Shown here: positions 39,184 through 49,500 of the stretch, one piece after another | Position numbering within the stretch: the first letter of the stretch is position 1 | Layout of the letters: each line of letters starts with the position of its first letter | Origin: Pseudomonadota bacterium | GTDB taxonomy: Bacteria > Pseudomonadota > Gammaproteobacteria > Steroidobacterales > Steroidobacteraceae | NCBI GenBank assembly: GCA_023391815.1 | Contig: JAEWAF010000071.1 | Span: forward strand, 1 to 64,000 | Reading direction: 5' to 3' | DNA: 64,000 bases | Program-made: the position numbers and the translations under genes | The notes under the pieces: model-generated | Seen by the model: only the letters and a program-made list of their open reading frames with translations | Databases searched by the model: none | What the model was told of the DNA's origin: nothing

Positions 39184-39459
39184 TCAGATCAGATTGGGAA
39201 TGTTGCTGATCACCGCCGATGCGTAGCGCATCAGCGTACTCATCATCCATCCGCCCAGTGCCAGTAGCACGGCGACGGCCGCGGCCAGCTTGGGCACGAA
39301 CGATAGGGAAGATTCTTGAATCTGAGTAACGACTTGCAGAATGCTGACCGCGAGTCCGACCAGCGTGGCCACGCCTATGATCGGCGCCGCCAGGAGAATG
39401 GCTGTCCATAGCATGTCTGACGTCAATGTCATCGCAGCGTCCGCGCCCAAGTCACCCAT
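39184..39459 (-). CDS. fliQ: Flagellar export gate protein FliQ
   Basis: A 91-residue protein from the ATG at 39459, selected by the AAGGGA Shine-Dalgarno and the normal FliQ length. Two helices with the family motif SILQVVTQIQESSLSFVPKL. It is the first gene of the 26-gene array and is separated from its usual neighbour fliP, which is near the opposite end. Confidence 0.94.
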   Translation of the reverse strand: MGDLGADAAMTLTSDMLWTAILLAAPIIGVATLVGLAVSILQVVTQIQESSLSFVPKLAAAVAVLLALGGWMMSTLMRYASAVISNIPNLI

Positions 39460-39884
39460 GACCCGTCCCTTATCGTCGATCCCGCTTTTTATTTGACTAC
39501 ACAACGTTCCGGCAGATGCTCCGAGCGCCGGTTCGCGTTACGTCAAGCTGTGCGCGAAAAATTACATTGCAACATGTCGCCGTCAAGCGTCACGCGTAAA
39601 TCGTCTTGGTGAGGGTGAGCCGCGAGCGACGTCCGGCGAATGCAAATTGCGCGCGTGCTCAATGATTTATTTGCGATCATGGTGCGCGTCGCACGGCCTT
39701 CGCACGCATCAGGGTTTCGACTAATCCATCGAGTTTGTGGCGCGGTCAGCTCGTGACTCGCGCAAAACGACTCCGCGTCGGGAGCAAACATTGAATGTCG
39801 GCGACCCGAAACTTGATGACAAGCCGACGCGATTCGCCGCACACTAGTGACGCGTGAAGGAACGCGCAGCGATGCGAATGGTTC
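39460..39884. promoter_or_regulatory. Divergent regulatory region (flagellar array / glycosyltransferase)
   Basis: A 425-bp region that must hold the promoter of the whole flagellar array (minus strand) and that of the glycosyltransferase unit (plus strand). On the minus strand GCTTGACG occurs twice, at 39541-39548 and 39581-39588, 40 bp apart. The upstream copy includes TTGACG (39581-39586), followed 16 bp later by TAATTT (39559-39564), a plausible sigma70 -35/-10 pair. I do not find a clear sigma54 (GG-N10-GC) or sigma28 site. No credible coding frame lies in it. Confidence 0.4.
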
Positions 39885-41594
39885 ATGGTGAGAGTCGTCT
39901 TTGCAGAAGAGCTCGGTTCGAGCCGCGGTCCATTGCGCCGCTCGCTGGCCTTTGCCGAGCGGATGCGCGCCGAGGGACATGAGGTCTCATTCGTCGTCGC
40001 GGATCTCATTGCGGCCAACGCATTACTTGCTCCAAAAGGCATTCCCTTCGTGCCCGCTCCGCGGTTCTCGAGTGAGCCGTTGAGCTCGCATCAGTCGCGC
40101 GGTTACTGGAAGATTCTTGCCGGTCTCGGCTATGACGACCGCGATTTCTTGCGAGCTCGCGTGCGTGCCTGGCTCACTCTATTCGACCGCCTAAGCGCCG
40201 ATAGCGTGGTCCTCGATCGCGCTCCTACCGCGCAGATTGCCGCCGAAATCTCGCAACGACGCTGTCTGACGCTCGATGCCGATTCCATTTCGGCCCCGGA
40301 TCGGGAGTCGGACGCAACGGTGCTCGGGAACATCGAGGCGGTGAAACGCACGCTCGCCTCGGAGCGCTTGCGAGATTCACCGATGCCCGCCTACAGCAAA
40401 CCGCTCAAGAACCGGCGGCGAATTCTGTTTGCGTGGGAGTTGGGGACGAACGCGGGCCATCTGGATCGAGGCATCGCGCTCGCGCACGCTCTGCGCTCGC
40501 GTGGGCACGAGGTTATTTTCGTGGTCCGCGATCTGGATCTCGCGGAGCGACTGTTGCCGACCGAAGGTTTCGGTTTCCTGCCGATTCCCAGCACGGCCTT
40601 GCCTCCACCCCGGCAGGCGACGATGAATTTCTCCGATGTGCTGTTGATCTGCGGTTTCGATGACGCTCAAGTGCTCGGCGCACGGGTGCGCGCATGGACC
40701 CATCTGCTGCGCACTCTTGATCCTGACACGCTCGTGCTCGACCACGCGCCGACGGCACAGGTCGCGGCATACATCGTCAATGTGCCAGCAGTTCTGGTGA
40801 ATAGCGGCTTCTCCATCCCGCCGATCACACAACCGTTTCCGAGCATCCAGCCGCATATTCGGATCAGCGACGAACAGCTCTCGTTGGCGGATCAGCGAGT
40901 GCGTTTGACGGTGAATGAGGTGCTGAGCCAGTTCGAGGCTCGACCCTTGCCACATCTGAGCGAACTGTTCGCACGATCGCCGCAGATCATCACCACCTTC
41001 AAGGAGCTCGATCCGTACTCGAAGCGCGATACAGGCCTGTATGTCGGACCGGTGGAGCGCATCACCACCTATCGGGAAGTGCCCTGGGAGACGATCGGCA
41101 AGGTTCGTGTGTTCGTTTACATGCGCCCCTTCATCCGAGGCGTTCAAGCTCTCCTACAGGCGTTACACGCGAGTGACGCCGAAGTGAAATGCGTGTTGCC
41201 GGGCGCTGCGCCGGCGTTGGTGAGCAAGTACCAGACCGCTCACTTCAAGATTTATACCGAACTGATCGAGCTCGGTTCGCTGCTGAAGGAAGCAGATGTC
41301 GTCATCAGCTACGGCAGCGCGACCTTGCTCTCTCAAGCATTGCTCGCGGGCGTACCGGTGTTGTTGTTGCCTGATGTGATGGAGCAGATCCTCAACTCGA
41401 TGCGTGCCGTCGAGCTGGGGGCGGGCATCCTCTTGCTCAAGGAACGCGACCCCGAGGCGATCTCGGCGGCTCTCACGGCGTTAACGTCGCAAGCTCGTTT
41501 TCGCATGGCGGCTCGGGCGTTCGCGGCGAAGTATCGGGTTGAGGGGCCCAGCGCTTGCGAGCGTGTCGTGGCGGCCATTGAGCAGAGTTTCTGA
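39885..41594 (+). CDS. GT-B-fold glycosyltransferase with a duplicated N-terminal domain
   Basis: A 569-residue protein. Residues about 1-175 and 188-320 are clearly related to each other: RVVFAEELGSSRGPLRRSLA against RILFAWELGTNAGHLDRGIA, EGHEVSFVVADL against RGHEVIFVVRDL, and VVLDRAPTAQIAA against LVLDHAPTAQVAA. A GT-B C-terminal domain follows, ending in a UGT-like donor-side region (ADVVISYGSATLLSQALLAG, GVPVLLLPDVMEQILNSMRA). MGT/UGT-type enzymes use nucleotide sugars; the acceptor is unknown. There is no Shine-Dalgarno at a good distance, so the start may differ. It is coupled to the radical SAM gene (TGATG). Confidence 0.75.
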   Translation: MVRVVFAEELGSSRGPLRRSLAFAERMRAEGHEVSFVVADLIAANALLAPKGIPFVPAPRFSSEPLSSHQSRGYWKILAGLGYDDRDFLRARVRAWLTLFDRLSADSVVLDRAPTAQIAAEISQRRCLTLDADSISAPDRESDATVLGNIEAVKRTLASERLRDSPMPAYSKPLKNRRRILFAWELGTNAGHLDRGIALAHALRSRGHEVIFVVRDLDLAERLLPTEGFGFLPIPSTALPPPRQATMNFSDVLLICGFDDAQVLGARVRAWTHLLRTLDPDTLVLDHAPTAQVAAYIVNVPAVLVNSGFSIPPITQPFPSIQPHIRISDEQLSLADQRVRLTVNEVLSQFEARPLPHLSELFARSPQIITTFKELDPYSKRDTGLYVGPVERITTYREVPWETIGKVRVFVYMRPFIRGVQALLQALHASDAEVKCVLPGAAPALVSKYQTAHFKIYTELIELGSLLKEADVVISYGSATLLSQALLAGVPVLLLPDVMEQILNSMRAVELGAGILLLKERDPEAISAALTALTSQARFRMAARAFAAKYRVEGPSACERVVAAIEQSF

Positions 41595-42367
41595 TGTCAC
41601 CCGGGTCGTTGTCAGCGGTGCCGTTGCGCTTTGTGCAGATCGAGGTGACGACTCATTGCAACTTCACCTGCTTCTACTGTGCGGGTCGTGCCATGCCTCA
41701 GCGGCATATGCCGTTGGCTTTGTTCGAGGACATTCTGGGACGCTTGCCACCTCGGGGCCTCACCGTTTCTTTGCAAGGGGAAGGTGAGCCCATGATGCAT
41801 CCGGCATTCTGGGAGATGGTGTCGCTCGTTCGTAGTCGCGGCCATCGGCCCTATACAATCACGAACGGCAGCGCGTTGCCTTATCCCGAGCTTGTCGCCG
41901 AGGCGTTTCCGGAGATCGGAATATCCATCGACTCGCTCGATGCGGCGGAGGCGGAGCGCATCGGGCGGACGCATCTCGATCGGGTGCTACGCAATCTCGA
42001 CCGGTTGCTGGAGTTGATGTCGGCGTCCCGGGTGGTGGTTCATACCGTTGACGTTGGTCAGCCGCTGGAAGCGTTAAAGGCGTTTGTGAGAGGGAAAGGA
42101 CTGCGGCATCTGGTTCAGCCGCTGCAACGGAAGGAGGACTATCGGCGGTTCTACGACGCGGCCGTTTCGGCCTCGGACCATGGGCGAACTGGTGCCTGCA
42201 TGCATCTTCGCCGGCCACAGATGCGTTACTTCAATATCGAGGGAGTGGAAATGCCGTGCGCTTTCATCAAGGACACGAGCTCGTATCGCGGCGTGCAGGC
42301 GTTGTATGACGAGTTTGCGGAAAGGCGTGTGCCGGAGTGTTGTCGGGGGTGTGAGGCGCTGATGTAG
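41594..42367 (+). CDS. Radical SAM protein with SPASM-like C-terminal cysteines
   Basis: A 257-residue enzyme. CNFTCFYC gives the canonical CxxxCxxC for the [4Fe-4S] cluster that cleaves SAM. LQGEGEPMMHP is the GGE-like substrate-proximal segment, ISIDSLDA the beta4 region. The C-terminus has an ACMHLRR cysteine and PCAFIKD plus CCRGC, as in twitch/SPASM domains with an auxiliary cluster. Such enzymes modify peptides, sugars or cofactors. The ATG overlaps the glycosyltransferase stop, so the two probably act on the same substrate. No short precursor peptide gene was found next to it. Confidence 0.83.
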   Translation: MSPGSLSAVPLRFVQIEVTTHCNFTCFYCAGRAMPQRHMPLALFEDILGRLPPRGLTVSLQGEGEPMMHPAFWEMVSLVRSRGHRPYTITNGSALPYPELVAEAFPEIGISIDSLDAAEAERIGRTHLDRVLRNLDRLLELMSASRVVVHTVDVGQPLEALKAFVRGKGLRHLVQPLQRKEDYRRFYDAAVSASDHGRTGACMHLRRPQMRYFNIEGVEMPCAFIKDTSSYRGVQALYDEFAERRVPECCRGCEALM

Positions 42368-42775
42368 CGATCGGCGTAGGAGGTGCACCTCACGGAGCAT
42401 GGACTACGGGCCCCTGCGCGCGAGATCCTTCATTGCGCGAGGTCTTTTCTAACGGAATCCTATCTGGAAAATTCCCCGCAGCAGCAGAGCGGAACTGGTA
42501 GATGCAGGACTTCTCAGGCAAGGATCGAGCTAAAGGGCGTCTGAGTAAGTCTCCACCAGAGCATTGCAGATACCCTATTTCTTCAACAGCGCCCGGCAAC
42601 CCTCGCCCAGACCACCAGCCGCCCACCTCCGAAGTGGGTTCGTGCGCATTGTTCACTCGATTCCACGACTGCCGGATTTCGACTGCCTGGTCTTGCCGAG
42701 GCCATTAGAGCGGCGAAAATCACTGGAGTGCTAGTGCTGTCTCCGAACACAAAGATTGAGTCGTGCAGCGACGAC
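42368..42775. other. Intergenic region between convergent radical SAM and immunity genes
   Basis: A 408-bp non-coding stretch between two convergent genes. It contains a perfect 12-bp palindrome GAGGTGCACCTC (42380-42391) 12 bp past the radical SAM stop, but no T-tract. No ORF in it has coding character. Confidence 0.4.
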
Positions 42776-43216
42776 TCACTCCAAGCGCAGCACCACCTCA
42801 TCAAGGCTCGTTTGCAGATATACCTTGTGCTGCCGGTGATCCTCCGAGAATACGATAGGTCCCAGTATGCTGTCCCGGCTGATGGTCGCATCGAAGGCGA
42901 TGACATCGCCCTCTGCAACCTTCGCCTCCCGGTTGTTCATTGGTAGGAACAGGTGATTACCGAGGAATTTCCGGTCGCCCGGGATTCGCACGGGTGTCGC
43001 CGGCATGTCCATGACAATGCCCGGAGCGTCGAACTTGGCCGCTAGCGCCACCTCGACTACGGTACCCCTCCAACTCACACGCTCGCCGCCATATTTGTCC
43101 GAGACCTCGCTATCCAGGGAACCTGATGCGTACAGCTGTGCCATCAAGTTCACGAACTCCTGCCAATCTGTCCGCCAGTTCTGCACGTATGGCACTCCTC
43201 GACCGTTTATTCCCAA
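42776..43216 (-). CDS. Putative immunity protein for the RHS/AHH toxin
   Basis: A protein of up to 146 residues that begins inside the 3' end of the giant gene. The longest frame starts with TTG at 43216, with AGGA of the preceding gene about 10 bases upstream; GTG at 43195 is an alternative. It is a small acidic soluble protein with no signal peptide (for example MDMPATPVRIPGDRKFLGNH, FDATISRDSILGPIVF). I do not recognise the family. Its position directly after a nuclease-tipped polymorphic toxin is the standard place of a cognate immunity gene, which is the only basis for this call. Confidence 0.6.
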   Translation of the reverse strand: MGINGRGVPYVQNWRTDWQEFVNLMAQLYASGSLDSEVSDKYGGERVSWRGTVVEVALAAKFDAPGIVMDMPATPVRIPGDRKFLGNHLFLPMNNREAKVAEGDVIAFDATISRDSILGPIVFSEDHRQHKVYLQTSLDEVVLRLE

Positions 43217-43510
43217 GGTCCGTACTTCCTAGCGTCTACGTCGGCACGGACTCTGTCCAGAACCCGCTGCACTTGATCCGCAACCTTTTCAGCCGATTGC
43301 CTCAGGTCAATCTGGCGCAGCGAGTTCATTACCCTCTGATTATATTTCGGATGACCGCCAACGTGTTCTGCGCCTTTGACCCAAAGTCCGCTAGAGGCGG
43401 CATTGATGTCGAAGCCTCCCTCGGCAGCCTTCTGCATCAACTTCGGCAGCTGCGTCTGTGCCTCCAGCGGAATCAGGTGATGGCGGAGCGCGTTCTTGAA
43501 CGGCGCCTTG
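43207..43510 (-). other. C-terminal AHH-type HNH/Endo VII-like nuclease domain
   Basis: The last ~100 residues have RHHLIPLEAQ, GGFDINAASSGLWVKG and HVGGHPKYNQRV in the order expected for the AHH family of HNH/Endo VII-superfamily toxins. Here the first residue of the signature is Arg (RHH), and the histidines needed for metal and catalysis are kept. The domain ends the protein, as in other RHS toxins. Confidence 0.7.
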
Positions 43511-46500
43511 CCCATGTTCACAGCGAGAATTGCTCGTTGCAAGGTCGGTGGTAGACGCGCCTGATCGACGAGCGACATCTTGGAGATCATGTTGGCGGGC
43601 GTGCTTCTGACCATCTGATACAAGCTGCGCATGGACACCCCCTTGACGGCGTTGCCCATACCCATCAGACGGCCCAATCTGCTGAGGCCCCGGACGCCGC
43701 CCGCGCCGGCATGCGCATCGGAGATGAGTCCGCTCAAAGTCGCTGCCAACAGCTGCGCCTTGACCGGCGCAAAGAACAGCGCTTGATCCTTGATGCCGCC
43801 ACCCTTCTCTGATTCGGCTTTCGAGCTCAGGCCGAAGGCCGTCTCACTGGTCATCAGCCCGACTTCGACGCTCCTTTGCAGCACGCGCTGATCCAACGCC
43901 AGCCGAGCGTCCTGCTGATTGGAGAACTCGATCCCGATGAAAGGCATGGATGCGGTCCAGGCATCCAGGGCGCCTCGCTCGGCGACGCCTTCGAAATCAT
44001 CAGTGACCAGATCGAGGAAACGGCGAGCTTCCGGATCCGAGTAGGAATCGACTGAACCGTTCAGCCGCTCGGCCCACCTGGTGCTGGCGTGAAGCTTCTC
44101 GAATAGAGCATCCGCCACTGTGTTGAGCTGATCGCCGAACTCCATCGCGTTCAGTTTGTTCTCCTGCGCATCCAAGCCGGTCGATCCAAGTAGCGATCTG
44201 CGACTTTCTTCATCGACCAGCATCGCCAGTGCGCGGGTGGTCAGTTCGCTCTGCCGTTCATCGGCGACAGCTTTCGCGGCCGCACTGAATATGTCGTAAG
44301 CATCGGCCAGTGGCAGCGCGTGATTCCTGATGAATTCATTCGTCGCTTGCATGCGTTCGTAGGTCGGACGCACTGTCCTGAAGTGTCCGCTGAAGTACAG
44401 CTGACCCAATCTGACCCGATAACCGTTGGACGTGTCGCGCTGCGCCCCCCTGACAATCACCTCCTCGATAATCTCATTTGATGACGACTCGGTGCCGCCG
44501 ACCGCCGGCATCTCCGCCAATACCGGGTCAGCAAAGACGGGTTCCGATAGCGTCGGAGCCGACACGGTGCGACTCGCCAGCATCGGCGCTTCCTCCATCC
44601 GCTGCGCTGTCACCTCTACTTCATCCAGGATGTACCGTGGAGTGATCTGAACCTCTCGCAGTCGCATATCTTCGGCCCGCGCCGCTCGATCCCAACGAGG
44701 TCCCGGCGATGCATAGAGCTCATCCATCTGCGCCTGAGTCAGATCGTCGCTGGCGTCGTCGGGATCGCCATAGCGAGTGCTCTTATATAGACGCGTCTCG
44801 CCATACACGTCGCTCCCGAGGTCGCCGATCTGCTCGCCAAAGAAGTTGAGACCTTCTTCCTCGCTACGCCGCGAACCAACCACGATCGCCGCCACGCCAC
44901 GCACGGCGGCCTGGCTGGCAATGTTTCGCCAGTTCAAGTTGCCAGAGCTCACGGTGTATTGACCGAGTCCGCTCGGACCCGCAATAGCCGCGACGGCGAC
45001 GTTCATCCAATCCATCGTGTTGACCGACTTGCCGCGGATCTCCTTCTCCACGATGGAAAGGCCGGCGTTGACGAGGTCTCGGTTCGTGACGATGGTCTGG
45101 AAGGTGCTGCGCCAGCCGGTCGAGGCGGCTTTATTGACACCGCTTTGGCCGGGGGACATCGCGAGTAACAGACCGGAGACGTTGGTGATCTTGCCGTCGG
45201 CCGCGTATTGCTTCGCCGCTTCGCCGGTGACGTTGATCGCTGCTTGCGCCACTTTGCCGGTCTGGAAGACTTCGCCGATGCCTGCGGTCGCACCGCTGAT
45301 GGCGAAGCTCGTCGCCATATCGCCGACTGCTTTCCAGCTGAAGCCTTCCTGCAAATCGGCAGCGATTGCCAGGCCCTGAGTAACGGCGCTGGCCACTGCA
45401 CCGATAGCCGCACCGACAGCCGCACCGGCGAGGACGCCGACGGCCGCGCCCAGCGCGCCGCCACCAACGGCGGCGCTTGCCGCGCCAGCCGCGGCGGCGG
45501 CGGCACCCGCCGTGAAGATGGCGGCGACGATGATGATAATGATGATGAGCACCATCACCAGCTTCTTCAGGAACGACGTTTTCTTCTTCTTGATCGTCAG
45601 CTCCGGCGAGGTGCTGCCGATGATGTCGCCTTCGTTATAGACGCTGTATGCATCCGCCGGGTTGGCGTTGGTCGCGATCGCCTGCGGAATCTTCAGCGCG
45701 ACGCCGGCAACCAGCTGTTCCGAGCCACTGAGATTGTTGGCATCCGCGATCAGATACCAGTAGGCGCTGCTGCCGTAGTAAGCGGCCGCGATAGCCTGCA
45801 ACGTGTCGCCCTCGGCGACGGTGTGATAGGAGACACTGCCGACCGAATCGCTGACCGTACTGTAATGATCTTCCTGCGTGAAGCGGGTGTTCTGGTAGGA
45901 AACATCCACCACGGTGATGTAACCGCTCAGGCTCAGCGATGCATTGGCGACGATGGGCGTCGGCAGCTTGCTCAAGATGTACTGCACGATGCGATCGCGG
46001 TTGAAGTCCGCGAGTGTCGCGAAGCCGGAGTACACGCGATTGGCAATGGCGAGCGCCGTCGCTTCGCGATCGACGTTGCTGGAACCGTCGAGAACGATGT
46101 CCGACGACTGCACCGTAATCGCGTGATTGCTCGGCGTACCCAGCAACGCGATCGAAGTGCCGGCGATGACATTCTGATCGGCCGCGGGCAACTGAGCCTG
46201 CACGTACGACGCCATCAGATTCCGCTGTGCCGTCGGAGCCGTAGCGTAACTCGCAAACAACCGTTGGGCGATATTGTGAGCGGTCGCGGTCCGATCGAGG
46301 ACGCCACCCGAGGCGACTATGTCGCCGGACTGGATCGTTGCGGAGAAGAAGCTGCCGCTCGCTTGTACGTTATTGTTCGCATCCGTCCAGAGCGACGGAG
46401 CATCATGGGCGGTCTCCGAACTGTTCAGCTCGACGGTTCGAACGGTACGGACCTGCTCGCCGGTGAAACTCGCGATGAGCTGGCCGTCGCCATAGAAGTA

Positions 46501-49500
46501 GCTCTGCACGCTGCGCGTGCCGCCGAGGTGCGCAAGACTTTCCGAGCGCGACACAATCTGCCGGAACAACCCCATGCCGGAGAACAAATCCGGATCGGTG
46601 TCGTACGCCTGGAACAGCGTCGGCAGCAGATCGTCCGCTGCCACATCGGCGCGCGTGAGGATGTGACCGTCGTTGTCGTAGGTGAACGAAGCGACGGTGT
46701 TCTTCTCGTTCGACTTCTTGGCGACCCGGTTGTTGTAACGGCCGCGATCCAGGAAGACCAATCGGCCGTTCACGTCATAGACGAAGCTGGTGTGGCCGCT
46801 GAAGCTGACCTTCTTGCTCTTCGAGTTGATGATGTCCTTGGCGGTCTCGTTGTAGAGAATGTCGCGCGTGGTCTGTTCGTCGTAGCTGTACTTGTCGCCG
46901 AAGATTCGTGTCGTGTTCAGATTGCCCGCGCGGTCATAGAACATCTCGGTCCTGCTGGCCGGAGTGTCGCTGGCTTTGCTGGTCAGCATGCGACCCATCC
47001 TGTCGTAGGTCATCTCGGTCGTGACCCCTTCGGCATCCCGATGCGTCAGGTTGTTGCCAACGGCATCGTAGGTCCAGGTCTCGCCATTCGACGCAGAAAC
47101 AACGCGATTCGCACCGTCAAACGTGAACGTCTGCGTGTTACCGCCGCGTGTCTCCGATACACGATTGCCGAAGCCGTCATAAGCCATGCTGTCGACAACC
47201 TGCGCCGGCGGCGGTGCACCTTCCTGAGTCGGATCGGGCACGACCGGTCGGCCCGCGTCGTAGGCTGACGTCATGCGGTTGTTGCCGTCGTACGTGAAGT
47301 GATTGCCGTTCACGGAGACGCGATTGCCCAACTCGTCGTGCTGATACGTCTGATTGACGGTCTGCGTCGACTGGCCACCGCCCGGCAGATCGAGATCGCC
47401 GCTGATGCTGGTCAGCAAACCACGCTGAGTGTCGTAGCCGTAGTTGATCGTGCGGATCGTCGCGCCGTCGCGCGATAGGACTTCCTGCAGCTTCTGACCC
47501 TTGGCGTTGTATGTGTAATTCGAACGTTGATGGACACCTTGGTCGTCCAGCACACGCAGCTGATCGGCATCGTCGTAGCTGTATTCGATGTGCTTGCCAT
47601 TGCTGTCGGTCACTTCGACCATGCGGCCGAACGCGTCGTACTCGGTGGTCTCCTGGTACGTCGTGGGCCCGGAGATATACAGCTGGCCCGGCGGCTTCGG
47701 CGGGATCCTGACGAGTGCCGCGATGAACTTCAGCTTGCCGCCCGTATCGATTTTCGAGGGATAGCCGGTGATCGAGATGCGCTTTTCGAGCACCTGCCCA
47801 TAGGCGCCGATCGTGTACCGTGTCGTGCGACCGTTCGCATCTGTCTGCGCGACCATCGTGCCGTACGAGTCGTAGGTCGTCGTCCAGATACCACCCATCT
47901 TGTCCGTACGCCGGGTAACGCGGTTCTCTGCGTCGTACTGGTAGTACTCGGTACGGCCTAGAGCATCGGTCTCGGACTCTATGTTGCCGCTTGCGTCGTA
48001 GGTGCGATCCAGCGTTCCCGCCGAGCCGCTCATATGAGTGATTTGATCGAAGACGTCGTAGGTGAACGACATCGTCTGGGTGGCAGACGACGCGAGACCG
48101 GTGAGATCCGTCTTGGTCAGCAGAGTCAGGCGACCGAAATTGTCGAACTGGTAGTCGGAGCGGAGGCTGCTCGCGCCAATGACACCAGTACTGGTGACGT
48201 ACGCCGCATCCCACTGCCGTGCGAGGCGGTTCAACGAGTCATAGTGGTAGCGCGTCATGAAACCGCGCTCGTTCGTCTCCGTGGTTTTGTGGCCGAAGAG
48301 GTCGTAAGTCGTGCGCACTTCGAGCGGCCCGGTGTGAGCCGTGCCAGAGGAGTCGTAATACGTCACCGGCCCGTACACGGCGCGGATCATGCGGTTCGCG
48401 CTGTCGTACTCGAAGTCGGTCGTCATCTCGAAGGCGCTGTTGCCCTTCGAGACCGTCTCGCGCGTCTTGTTGTTGAACCGGTCGTAGCGCCATTCGTCGA
48501 GCATCACGCCATACGTCTGCGAGCCGTTGAGCTCGGCAATCTTGTTGCCGGCAGCATCGAACTTGCGTTCGGTGACGCGGATCAGATCGCGACCCTGCGC
48601 GGGATCGTGCTGAGCGAGCGCCGCTTCGTAGTTGTCCTGCAAGTGTTCCAGCGTCGGCCTAGCGGCCGGATCGAGGATCTGTTCCAGGAACACGCCGGTG
48701 TTCGGGTCCTGGTACTTGAAGCGAACCTCGCGCACTACATTGCCGGCGACATCGTAGAAGTATCGGGTCCACACGCCACCGTTCTCGTTGGAGAACAGCT
48801 TGCGGCCGTTGATGTCGTAGTAATAGTAAATATGGTCGCTGCTGCCGGTGCCGCTGGTGGTCGCCTGGACCTCGAAGAACTGCGAAAAGTTCAGACGCAT
48901 GGTCGAGATCGGCGCGACATCGATCAGTCCGGTCGTCGTCTGCGCCAGCATCTTGCGAGGAGCAACCGTGACGCTGCCACGCAGATCGCGCACTGTCGTC
49001 ACCTGATTGTTCACATCCGTGTGAATCTTCAGCACGCGCACGGTGTACGCGCCCGGTGCGAGCAGCGTCATATCGAAGCCGGTGGTCGGCATCGGATACG
49101 TCGTGACGTTGTTCTGTGCGTCCGTCACTTCAACCTGCAACGACTCGCCCGCTCCCAGCGGCAACAGCTGCGGGATATACAGCATGTTGGCGGGCTGATT
49201 GGCGGTGTCGACGTTGAACGAGCCATTGGCGGTCGCGACGGTGGAACCGTTCGAGATCTTGCGCACAGTGAAGGTGTAGCCGCCTGTCACCAGCGACGAG
49301 ATATCGAGCCGCGAACTCGTGAGGGTATGAGTCGTTGGGGTGCCGCCGCTCGGAGTGATATCGACTTCGACGGTCTCGCCCGCGCCGAGCGGGAACAAGC
49401 CGCCGAATTCGAGATAGTCGTCCTGCTGAGTGATCGTGATAACGGTGCTGCTCGGAGCGGATTGGTCCGTCAGCGTCCCGATCGTCGCGGGCTCACGCAC

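Noticed and set aside
39460..39884. Possible short precursor peptide for the radical SAM enzyme
   Set aside because: No short frame with a Shine-Dalgarno and Cys/Gly/Ser-rich core was found on the plus strand of this region.
42480..42530. tRNA-Leu-like D-arm sequence (GCGGAACTGGTAGATGCAGG)
   Set aside because: No matching acceptor stem, anticodon loop or TPsiC arm follows in the right spacing, so it is not a tRNA; at best a chance match or remnant.
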